The notes under the pieces: model-generated | The model's database searches: none | What the model was told of the DNA's origin: nothing | Seen by the model: the letters and a program-made list of their open reading frames with translations, nothing else | Program-made: the position numbers and the translations under genes | Part shown: one piece after another, positions 28,117 to 38,100 of the stretch | Position numbering within the stretch: the first letter of the stretch is position 1 | Layout of the letters: each line of letters starts with the position of its first letter | From: Sedimenticola thiotaurini | GTDB taxonomy: Bacteria; Pseudomonadota; Gammaproteobacteria; Chromatiales; Chromatiaceae | NCBI RefSeq assembly: GCF_001007875.1 | Contig: NZ_CP011412.1 | Coordinates: 3,534,001-3,598,000, forward strand | Length of the DNA: 64,000 nt | Reading direction: 5' to 3'

Positions 28117-29994
28117 TCAGTTGCCGGTTTTCCGCTCATCTTTTCCGAGGCTGATAACACTGCCGACCCGGCGCCGGTCCGCCGCGCCATACTGTGTACC
28201 GTCTGCCGGGTCCATAACCACCGCCTGCACCGAACCGATGTCGACCGGTTCACGCAGGGTATGTCCCAGCTTTTCCAGCGCCTGCATCACCTGCTCGGAG
28301 AAACCGATCTCCCGGCCCACACTGCCATTGGCGCTGGTCTGGACGATACGGGGCGCATCCACGGCCTGCTGGATATCCATGCCGTGGTCGATCAGGTTGA
28401 TGCTGATATTGACCACCGAATCGATAATGGTGGAACCGCCGGGTGACCCGTAGGCGGCCAGCGGTTGCCCGTCCCTGAACAGCAGGCTGGGGGACATGCT
28501 GGAGCGGGGGCGTTTGTTGGGCGCCACATCGTTGGCCCCCGGGTTGTAGTGGTTCGGATCCGGATTGAACCCCGGTACGAAATTGAAATCGGTCAGCTCG
28601 TTGTTGAGCAGAAAACCGTAACCCGGCACCATCAGACCGGTTCCCCAGGCCGACTCCACCGTGGTGGTGTAGGAGACCATGTTGCCGTGCCGGTCGACAA
28701 TGCTGAAGTGGGTGGTATTGACGCCCTTCTCCAGGGTGGGTGTCAGGGCCGCCAGTTTCTGTTTCTCTCCCCTCTGCTGCGCCTCGAAAGGACGGGGATC
28801 GTCCGGTACTACCCGGGGCTGGCGCCGGTCCGGATCGATCAGGGCGCTGCGCCGGGCGATGTAGTCATCATCCAGCAGGCCCTTGACCGGAACCTGGACA
28901 AAGTCCGCGTCGCCCATCCACAGGGCGCGATCGGCAAAGGCGAGTCGCATCGCCTCGATCATCACATTGAGGGTGCGGGTGGAACCGAAGCCGAACCCCG
29001 CCTCGCTGTCACCGATGGGGAAACGTTCCAACAGCTTAAGTATCTGTAACAGGGTGAGGGCGCCGGAAGAGGGCGGCCCCATAGAGGTGATGGTGTAGCC
29101 GCGATACTCCCCCGACAGCGGTTCCCGGATCACCGCCTGGTAGTTGGCCAGATCCTCCAGGGTCATGAGTCCTCTGCCTTCCGGCCGTTGTGCACGGCTG
29201 GTCTGCTGGGTCGCCACGATGGCCCGGGCGATCTCACCGGTATAGAAGACCTCGCTGCCCCGATCGGCGATCAGTTGCAGGGTGCGGGCCAGGTCCGGCT
29301 GCACCAGCAGTTGTCCCCGCTGCAAAGGGGCGTCACCGGGGCGGAACACCTTGCGTGCCTCATCGTAGGCGGGATTGCCGGGTTCGTTCTGCAGACGACT
29401 GCTGGTGCTGCTCTCCGCCAGTTGCCGCCCCACCCGGAAACCGTCCCGGGCCAGTGCAATGGCCGGCTGGAGCGTCTCCGCCAGGCTCATGGTGCCCCAC
29501 TTCTGCAACGCCAGCTCGACCCCCTTCAGTGTCCCCGGCACCCCCACCGACAGGCCGCTGGTGGATGCCACGCTGAAGCCGCCGTTGTCGATGAAGGGTA
29601 CGAACATATCCGCCGTTGCGGCAGCCGGTGCCGTCTCCCGGGAGTCGATAGCAACGCTCTTCTTCTCATCGGCCAGGTAGATCAGCATGAAGCCGCCACC
29701 GCCGATGCCGGAGGATTCCGGTTCGACCACGTTCAGGGCAAACTGCACGGCGGCTGCCGCATCGATGGCGTTGCCACCCCGGCGCAGGATCTCGGCACCG
29801 ATCCGGGCCGCATTCGGTTCACTGGTGGCCACCACGCCGCCCTGTACGCCGGGTACGCCCGGGGATTGGGTCGCACCGCCCCAGCCCGGCGTGGTGCCGA
29901 CGGTCAGTAGCAGGCAGGCGCAAAACAGCAGGGGCTTGCGCCAACCGACATGTCTGGTGGTCATCCGGGGACGCAGGGAGTGGTAGATGTCCAT
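28117..29994 (-). CDS. ggt: Gamma-glutamyltransferase precursor
   Basis: 625 residues from ATG 29994; an ATG at 29964 would trim the signal region. The signal peptide has its core at LLFCACLLLTVG, so the enzyme is periplasmic. VATSEPNAARIGAEILRRGG begins the large subunit. The autoprocessing threonine is in VNTTHFSIVD (about 390), dividing large and small subunits, and AYGSPGGSTIID lies in the small subunit. It hydrolyses glutathione and gamma-glutamyl compounds, feeding cysteine/sulfur recycling. Convergent with the esterase. Confidence 0.92.
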   Translation of the reverse strand: MDIYHSLRPRMTTRHVGWRKPLLFCACLLLTVGTTPGWGGATQSPGVPGVQGGVVATSEPNAARIGAEILRRGGNAIDAAAAVQFALNVVEPESSGIGGGGFMLIYLADEKKSVAIDSRETAPAAATADMFVPFIDNGGFSVASTSGLSVGVPGTLKGVELALQKWGTMSLAETLQPAIALARDGFRVGRQLAESSTSSRLQNEPGNPAYDEARKVFRPGDAPLQRGQLLVQPDLARTLQLIADRGSEVFYTGEIARAIVATQQTSRAQRPEGRGLMTLEDLANYQAVIREPLSGEYRGYTITSMGPPSSGALTLLQILKLLERFPIGDSEAGFGFGSTRTLNVMIEAMRLAFADRALWMGDADFVQVPVKGLLDDDYIARRSALIDPDRRQPRVVPDDPRPFEAQQRGEKQKLAALTPTLEKGVNTTHFSIVDRHGNMVSYTTTVESAWGTGLMVPGYGFLLNNELTDFNFVPGFNPDPNHYNPGANDVAPNKRPRSSMSPSLLFRDGQPLAAYGSPGGSTIIDSVVNISINLIDHGMDIQQAVDAPRIVQTSANGSVGREIGFSEQVMQALEKLGHTLREPVDIGSVQAVVMDPADGTQYGAADRRRVGSVISLGKDERKTGN

Positions 29995-30198
29995 GATTGT
30001 TCGCTTCAGCTGGGCTGCCTCTTTTACCGGGGAATCGGGGTGCGCGTTATCAGCACGGCCTATTACAGTAACCGGTGCAGCGTCATCCGGTCGACTCTGG
30101 CTGCATTGATTGATGCCGCGGGGCGGGACCGGCACGCTTTGTCACCGGCCTCCCGTCAACGTCTGAAGGGTAACAGTAGACGGTCAGGGAAGGGATTA

Positions 30199-30351
30199 CT
30201 ACGGGGTTTTTTCAGGGTTTTCAGGCTGCCAGATGGAGTCGTGTTGTCGGGACCGCTGGATGTGCCACCGGTCACCATCGGCCGGTGTGGTGATCACACA
30301 CTGCCCGTCGTCGATCTGTATCCACTGGCAGGGACGGCCGGGCCGGTCCAT
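30199..30351 (-). CDS. Possible small protein downstream of dsrC-like gene
   Basis: A 50-codon frame, ATG at 30351, TAG at 30199-30201, with a TGA stop 12 bases before the ATG. The peptide begins MDRPGRPCQWIQIDDGQCVI and is rich in Trp, Gln, His and Arg. Third positions are G/C-rich as in neighbouring genes, which suggests it may be coding, but no ribosome site is visible. No relative recognised. Confidence 0.3.
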   Translation of the reverse strand: MDRPGRPCQWIQIDDGQCVITTPADGDRWHIQRSRQHDSIWQPENPEKTP

Positions 30352-30374
30352 GGCCGGGGGTCAGGCCGGCCCGG

Positions 30375-30767
30375 TCAGTGTTCGCCCTTGGTCTTGCGAA
30401 TACCGGCCAACCGGTTGCCCTGTTTCTGGGGTCCACCCATGGGGAAGATGTCATGCAGGTAGCGGGTGTTGGCCCGCTCCTTGCCCCACACCTTGCGGAA
30501 GTGTTTGATCATGTCCCGTACCTGGGCCTGTACCCGGTGCTGCTGATAGTAGTCCCGGATATAGTTGATCACCTCCCAGTGCTCCTCGGTCAGGGTCAGG
30601 TTCTCTTTCGCCGCCAGGGCCACGGCAAAGGCCTCCGACCACTGGTCCATATCCTGTATATAACCCTCCTGGTCGGTGGCCACCAGGCCCGCACCGGTAT
30701 CCACGTACTCGATACGGATGGCAAAGGGGTTGGTCTGCATGGCTTGCTTGCTGGTTGTCATATTCAT
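30375..30767 (-). CDS. DsrC/TusE-family protein without cysteines
   Basis: 130 residues from ATG 30767, preceded by GTGAGG. The DsrC fold is clear: GYIQDMDQWSEAFAVALA, LTEEHWEVINYIRDYYQQ and FRKVWGKERANTRYLHDIFP. In DsrC the C-terminal arm carries two redox cysteines, and TusE keeps the last one. Here the arm reads GGPQKQGNRLAGIRKTKGEH and the whole protein has no cysteine. It therefore cannot carry sulfur and fits the regulatory-type DsrC homologues (called RspA). It lies 8 bases downstream of an HPP-family gene. Confidence 0.85.
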   Translation of the reverse strand: MNMTTSKQAMQTNPFAIRIEYVDTGAGLVATDQEGYIQDMDQWSEAFAVALAAKENLTLTEEHWEVINYIRDYYQQHRVQAQVRDMIKHFRKVWGKERANTRYLHDIFPMGGPQKQGNRLAGIRKTKGEH

Positions 30768-30775
30768 GTTAAACC

Positions 30776-31561
30776 TCACGCTGTACTTTTTACGGGCAGC
30801 AACTGCCCCTGGGGCTCTGTTATCCGGTGGTGGCCCAGTGCCAGGCCATAAATCTGCAGCAGATCCTCTTCGCTGACGTCGATAAAGGAGTCGATCTCGG
30901 TCAGTGCATAGACCAGGTCGCTGTGGGCGATCATGCATTTCTCGGCAGCCACCGGGGGTTGCCAGGCCAGGGGGTAGCGACGCCACACAAAGGGGTAGTT
31001 AAAGATCAGGGCGACGCTGACCAGTATCAGCGCATTGGCCAGCACCGGGGTCGCCACGTAGCCATAACCCATCTCCTGCACAGCGCTACCCCCAAGCACC
31101 GCCACCAGGGCGGTGGCTCCGCCGGGGGGATGGAGGCAGTTGAAGTAGTGCATGGCGGCAATCGACACCGCCACGGCGATGGCGGATGCCAGAATCGGAG
31201 TTTCAATCCAGCGGGCGGCGGTCACCCCGACCAGAGCTGAAATCAGGTGCCCGCCAAATACTGCCCAGGGCTGGGACAGGGCTCCGTGGGGTACGGCAAA
31301 CAGCAACACCGCACTGGCGCTCATGGAAGCGACCACCAGTGTGGTGCCGTGCATGTCCAAAACCTGCTCGCTGATCTTCAGAATCATGAAGACACTGATC
31401 AGGCCTCCCAGGGCCGAGATCCACTTTTCCGTATGACTGGTCGGGTGGGGGTGATGGTCAGACAGGTAACTCAGTAACCGGAAGGGACGGGGCGGCCGGA
31501 CGCGCTTTGATGTGATTGTGCTGACGCGGGCCGGAAATAGGGATGACCAGTGCTTCTTCAT
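30776..31561 (-). CDS. HPP-family integral membrane protein
   Basis: 261 residues. An approximately 55-residue polar N-terminus leads to four or five membrane helices with the family's name-giving motif in NCLHPPGGATALV. A cytoplasmic C-terminal segment of about 60 residues (IDSFIDVSEEDLLQIY) follows. Some HPP proteins of cyanobacteria and chloroplasts transport nitrite; the role here is unproven. Co-directional and almost touching the cysteine-free DsrC-like gene, which suggests joint function. Confidence 0.8.
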   Translation of the reverse strand: MKKHWSSLFPARVSTITSKRVRPPRPFRLLSYLSDHHPHPTSHTEKWISALGGLISVFMILKISEQVLDMHGTTLVVASMSASAVLLFAVPHGALSQPWAVFGGHLISALVGVTAARWIETPILASAIAVAVSIAAMHYFNCLHPPGGATALVAVLGGSAVQEMGYGYVATPVLANALILVSVALIFNYPFVWRRYPLAWQPPVAAEKCMIAHSDLVYALTEIDSFIDVSEEDLLQIYGLALGHHRITEPQGQLLPVKSTA

Positions 31562-32127
31562 ACTGCTTCCATCTGGTTATGATTTTGAATCAGTATAAGA
31601 AGGCGGTCTTTATTCAACAAACGAATATTATTGTTCTCTAATATCGGAATATACGATAGATTAGCCGCTCCATGTCGTAGTGCCGAATGGGTGAAAGAGG
31701 GCTGGAGAGTCCGTTTCACTATCTTTCCGACCTGCCATATCTGATCCATTCTCCTCCAGATACCCCGGATACCTTTGGCTGCCATATCAACAAACCGGAT
31801 TGACCGGCAAGGGCGGGGTCTATGCCAGTTTTGCTTCCTGACGGGATCGGAGGGGAGGGTCAAATCCGACCCGTTAAATTGTTAAAAAATGTAACAGATC
31901 GTTAATAAATGTCGACTCCCTCCCCGTGCTTCTGATAGAGTCCGCGCAAACTGCATGGGTATAGAAGAATTTTCAATAAAAACATAGTGATGAAATAAAT
32001 TACTAGGCTTGTTCTGATTCTCACCAGGTGCTGATTCAGTTCCGATTGGAGCTGTTTCGGCCAGGGTTCGTGCGCCTGAATTTTACCGGGTTGGTGTTAG
32101 ACATTGATGCTTGTTTCGGGAGTAACA
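31562..32127. other. 566-base intergenic region upstream of the giant surface-protein gene
   Basis: This divergent gap is more A+T-rich than its surroundings around 31865-32010. It contains the direct repeats described separately at 31881-31912. No clear promoter pair or RNA gene is visible. A minus-strand frame ending on the HPP start codon is not convincing. Confidence 0.5.
31881..31912. repeat. Direct repeats in A+T-rich leader
   Basis: GTTAAAAAATGT at 31881-31892 and GTTAATAAATGT at 31901-31912 match at 11 of 12 bases and are 20 bases apart, two helical turns. A third partial copy, GTTAAATTG, begins at 31873. A possible regulator site for either divergent gene. Confidence 0.4.
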
Positions 32128-35100
32128 ATGAATAATAAAAAGCGTAAGTCCGGCCTGCCTTTCAGCAAGTTGGCCTGTCTGGTCATGTTGTGGTTGTCCT
32201 GCAGTCAGGCGCTGGCCGCACTGGATGTCTCCATGAGCACCGAAGTGGGTTACCCCAACCCCATTGTGCCGGGGGAGGTGACGGCCCTGCGCATTACCCT
32301 GCAAAACAGCAATGACACGGCCCCGATTACCGGCGTCACGTTTACCAACAACATGCCGGCCGAGATCACGGTGGCCGGTGGCGGTGCTGTCTCCTACAGC
32401 TGTCAGGATGGGGACGGGAACAATGTCCCGACCAACGGCACGGTAACGGCCACCATCGGCACCAGTACGATTGAACTGGGCGGTGGGGGGGGCACCATCC
32501 CCCAAGCCGGTGTGAGCAGCGGTCGCTGTGACATTGTGGTGGAGGTCACTTCCACCGTTGCCAATGCGGTACATGTGAATGAAATCCCGGTGGCAGCCGT
32601 TACCGGTGACGATGGTCAGCCACAGTCCAATGCCACGAAGGCGGAGCAGTCGATTACCGTCACTTCTCTGAACAATCCTTCTATCAGCAAAAGTTTCAGC
32701 AAAAACAGTATTGTGGTGAATGATGAGACCGTGCGCCTCACCCTCACCATCGACAACCGGTCCAATAATAATCACGACCTGCCTCTGAATACGGCGGGGG
32801 ATACCCCCGCTTTCGGCCTGCGGGATACGCTGCCGGCCGGGCTTGAGGTGGCGCCCACTCCCAATGTTGCTATCAGTTGTACCAGCGGTAATACGACTGC
32901 CAGTTTCGCTCCCGTGGCCGGTGACACGGAGCTGAGAGTGGTTGGCGGGGCGATTCCGGCGGATGCCGCCTGTAGTTTTTCTGTTGACCTGGTGGGTACC
33001 TCCACCGGCGGTGATTACAGTCAGAGTCTGGACAATACGATAGACAGGGTTAACGACTTCGCCAACAAGCGAGGCCTGGTGCCGGCATCCAACGCCACGG
33101 ATTCCCTGGCCGTGCATGGTGCTCTCCAGGTGAGCAAGGCGTTCAGTCCGACCACTGTACGACAATCTGAGCAGGCTACGCTGACCATCACCCTGCACAA
33201 TGACAGCCCGCTTACCCCGCTTACCGGGGTTCAGTTGACTGAAAACAATATCCGCACATCCGGCAGTGGCACAGGTACACTGACGATCGACAACATCAAT
33301 TTGAATGGTTGTGGTGGTGCCGACGTGGCACTGATCAATGGCGACCAGGGTTTTGCATTAGGTGGCGTAACCCCTGCTACCATTGCGGCAAGTGACAGCT
33401 GTGTTCTGACCATCACCTACACCCCGGCCCTGGGTACGGCGGGTGTCCCCGAAACTTTCACCGATACCATTCCTGAAGGCGCGGTGGTCAATGATCAGGC
33501 CGCCATCAGCCAGCCAGCCAGTCACAGTGTTACCGTGCTGGATGAGTTGTCGGTCAGCAAGTCCCGCTCACCGAGCCAGGTGGCACCCGGTAACCCGGTG
33601 CGTTACGACATTACGGTAAGGAATTTTTCCGGCGGTGCGCTCAACGATGTACGGGTGAGTGATAACCTGCCTGGTGGCATGTTGGCGCTGGATACCCCCG
33701 CCCCCAGCATGAACGGCGCTGGCTGTTCCGGTGTCTTGAGCCACAATATCGCCGGTCCGGCACCCTCCACCACCAATCCCCAATTGACCTTTGATATGAA
33801 TGCCGGGGTGGGTGCATCCCCGTCCGTCTGTACCGTCACCTTCTGGGCTATGGTGCCGGTGGGTGCGGCGGTGGGCGTCACCTTTGATAACCAGATTGCT
33901 GCCAATGGGGTTTGTAATGACAACGGCACCGGAGGTATCTGTAATGCCGGCGCCTCCTCCACCACTAATATCAGGGTAACCGCCCGGGACGTGGTGAGCG
34001 TAACCAAGAACTTCAGCCCCAACAACGCCTCGGAAGGACAGGTTTCGGAGCTGACGGTTATCTTCACCAATGCCTCGGCCGAACCTTTGACCAATGTGGA
34101 ATTTACCGACAATCTGCCCATAGGCTCTACCGGCCTGCAGCTGCAGGTGGCTGATCCGGCCGTTGCCTCCAGTGACTGCGTCGGAGCGGTGGTCACCGCC
34201 AATCCGGGGGATGCCGTTATCACCATGACCGGGGGTACCATCCCGGCACGGGGCAACAGTGGCCTGGGTTCTTTCGGCAGCTGCGAACTGAAGGTCAACG
34301 TGATTGGCGCGGCCGGCAACTACACCAATGTGTTGCCCGCGGGCGCGGTGGAGGCCACCCATACGCTGGCAGATGCCGGCACCGAAACGGTCTCCAGCCC
34401 TGGGCCGGTTCAGGCAACTCTCAACTATGCTTCCGCTCTGGGCGCCACTAAACGATTCTCGCCGGATACGATTCAGCAGGGTGGCAGCTCTACCGTGGCC
34501 ATACGTCTGAGCAACAGCGGTGATGGCACCTTGAACAGTGTCTCGGTTACCGATCCGCTGCCAGCCGGGATGGTGCTGGCCGATCCGCCAAACGCCTACA
34601 CCACCTGTGATGGCGCTAGCAGCAGCATCACGGCGGTTGCGGGACAGAGCAGTGCCAGCCTGACCGGGGCTGTGATTCCCGCCAATGGCCAGTGTGAGTT
34701 CCTGTTCGACGTGACCACCAATGCTCCGGGTGACTGGGTCAACACCATCCCTGCCGGCAATATCACCGCCGCGGGAGGTGTGCAGACCACAGCACCGGTA
34801 ACCGCCACGTTGGCAGAGTCGTCCAACTATGCGATCACCATCACCAACAATGCTTTGCCCAACGCCCTGACCGCGCCCGGTGAGAGCAGTGTGTTGACAA
34901 TCACTCTGACAAATAACGGTACCGAGAATTTGAGTGGCATTGCACTGACCGACTATTTCACTGACGACGGCAAATCCACTGGCTCCTCCACCGGTATGTT
35001 GGTGGCAGCCACGCCAAGTGTATCCACCACCTGTAGCGGGGGCGTGGTCGAGGCACTTGCCGGTGGTGATCGTATTTCGCTCAGCGGTGCCAATCTGGAT

Positions 35101-38100
35101 GCCGGGGATAGTTGTACGGTGTCCGTGAATGTCACCATGGAACAGGTGGGTACGGTTCAGGACGTTATTCCGGCGGGCGTGGTCCAGACGGATCAAGGTG
35201 TATCAAACACCCTTCAATCTGTAACCAGTCTCTCGGCGCAAGCCAATATCGGTGTTACCAAGCAGTTTATTCCCGAGGTGGTGAAACCGGGTGAGCGTGC
35301 CCGTCTGCGCATCAGCTTTATCAATCCTTTAACACTGCCGTTGGCCGACCTGGCAGTGCTGGACAGCCTGCCGGCAGGGGTGACCGTGCCGGCCGGTCCG
35401 AACCTGGTGACAGACTGTAGTGGCGCCACGGTGACAACACCGGGCAGCAACAGCGTGCAGGTGAGCGGCGGCAATTTGCCGGCGGCGTCGGGCGGTGTGG
35501 CCAGTAGTTGTATGGTGGAACTCGACGTGGTTGCTGCCGTGGCGGGAAGCTATACCAATGTGATCCCGGCCCATGCCATGACCGGCACGGTAGGTGGCGC
35601 CTCGGTGGATAACACCTCTCCGGCAGAGGCCGATCTGTGGGTCACGGATCCGGTCTCCCTGTCCAAGAGCTTTGCGCCTGCGTCGGTGCCACCGGGCCAA
35701 CCCTCAACCCTGACCATTACTCTTACCAATCCGGGTGATACCCCGTTAACTGGTGCTGCGCTGACAGATAACCTGCCGGCCAACCTGGTGGTGGCGTTGA
35801 CCCCCAATGCCTCCACCACCTGTGCCGGGGGCACGGTCACTGCACCCGCCTCGGCTACGGCCATAAGCCTGGCCGGCGCAACAATACCGGCCAACGGTTC
35901 CTGCCAGGTGCAGGTGGATACCCTGAGTAACATTCCAGGCAGTTATGCCAACACGATTCCTTCCCGGAGTCTCACTACCACCGAGGGTGTCACTAACGAG
36001 GAGCCGGCAAACGATACCCTTGAAGTCTCCATGCCGCCGGTGGTCAGCAAGCAGTTCAGTCCACCGGTCATTCCGGCCGGGGGTACCTCGACGTTGACCA
36101 TTGTCCTGACCAATGACAATGGGGTGGACATGACCACAACGGCGCACTTTACCGACGAGTTGCCGACAGCGCCCGGCGCGGTGGTAGTGGCAAACCCCGC
36201 CAATGCCTCCACCAACTGTACCGGCACCCTGGTGGCCAACTCCGGTGCAACCAGCGTACGTCTCAATAGCGGCGCCACTATTCCTGCTGGCGGTTGCAGC
36301 ATCAGCGTGGATGTAACCGGCAATACCGCCGGCACCCATATCAACCATATCCCGGCGGCTGCATTGCAGACCGACCTGGGTAACAACCTTCAGCCGGCCA
36401 ATGCCAACCTGGAGATCAGTGCACTGGGTTATATCTCGGGCCGGGTATTCCAGGACAACGATGTGGTGCCCAATGGCACCTACGACGGTGGCACCGATAC
36501 GCCACTGGCCGGTGTTACCGTGAACCTGCGTGATGCGAGTGACAATATTATTGCCACTACTGTCACCGATGCATTGGGTAACTACCAGTTCACCGGACTG
36601 GCAGCCGGCACCTACTCGGTGGAACAGCCAAACCAGCCGGCCGGTACGGTCAACGGCATCACCACGCCGGGTGCTATCACGGGTGGTGGCGGCGGAAACC
36701 CCGGTACCGCCACCCCGACTGCCACCACGCCGAGCCGGATCAACGGCATCGTCTTGGGTGACGATGGCGGGCAGATCGACGGTTCGTCCCACAACAACTT
36801 TGCCGAGCAGGTCAACTCCTCGATCAGCGGCCGGGTGTTCCTGGATCAGAACAACAACGGCCAGTTCAACGGAGCGGACAGTGGGCTGGCCAATGTGACC
36901 ATCGAACTGCTGGACGGGGGCGGCAACCTGCTTGCCACCACCCAGACCGATGCGGATGGCAACTACAGCTTCAGTGACCTGGAGCCCGGTACCTACTCGA
37001 TCAGGCAGCCGAGTCAACCCGCCGATACCTCCAACGGTATTACCACGCCGGGAACGGTGGGCAATGGCGGTACCGATGGTGTGGCCACTCTGCCCACCGT
37101 GACGCCGAGTCTGATCAGCAACCTGGTTCTGCCGCCCAACACGGTGGCCAGCGGTAACAACTTTGCCGAGTTGCCCAACAGCCGTCGTATCTCCGGCAGC
37201 GTGTTCCTGGATTTTGACAACAGCGGTACGGTGAATGGTGCAGACCATGGTATCGGTGGTGAGACCATCAACCTGACCGGTACCGATACCAATGGCAATC
37301 CGGTCTCCATGACCACTACCACGGACAGTGACGGTAACTTTGAATTTACCGGTCTGCCGGAAGGTACCTACCAGCTGGATCAGCCGACCCAGCCGGCCAG
37401 CACCGGTAACGGTACCACCACCGCCGGCAGTGCGGGGGGCGTGGCCTCCAACCCGACTGCAACCAGCAGCCGGGTGTCGGGTATCGACCTGACCGGCGCC
37501 AATACGGTATCGGGCGGCAATACCTTTGCCGAGCAACCGGACGCGGCGGTGGATCTGGCCCTGTCCAAGACCCACTCGCCGGCCAGCCTGGCTGAGGGTT
37601 CGAGCACCGGTTTCTACCGGCTAACGCCCAGTAATATCGGCAGTGTGGATACCAGTGGAACCATCACCGTGGTGGATACCCTGCCGGCAGGCATCTCCAT
37701 TGTCTCCATGCCCAGCAGTGGTGACTGGAGCTGCAGTGCCGCCGGACAGGTGATTACCTGTACATCGGATGCGGTGATTCCCGCTGCCGGTGTCGGCAAC
37801 GAGATAGTGCTTAGAGTGGCGGTGGCCAATGGACTTTCCGGTCAACTGCTGGTGAACAGCGCAACCATCTCCGGTGGATCGGAACCGCCCGGCTTTGAGG
37901 GCAATAACCGGGCTGACGACCCGACACCCATTGCCGAGGCAGCGGAGGTGTCCGGCCATGTCTGGTTTGACGACAACCACGACCGGGCCATGGATCCGGG
38001 TGAATCGCTGGTGCCGAACTGGCAGGTGGACCTGGTCCTGGGTGGTGTCACGGTGGCCAGCACCACCACCGATAGCAGCGGTGCCTACAGCTTTACCGGT

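Noticed and set aside
31558-31863. A 101-codon minus-strand frame (TTG start) ending on the HPP start codon.
   Set aside because: The overlap with the ATG looked like translational coupling. The sequence matches no family, its composition is unlike neighbours, and it has no ribosome site.
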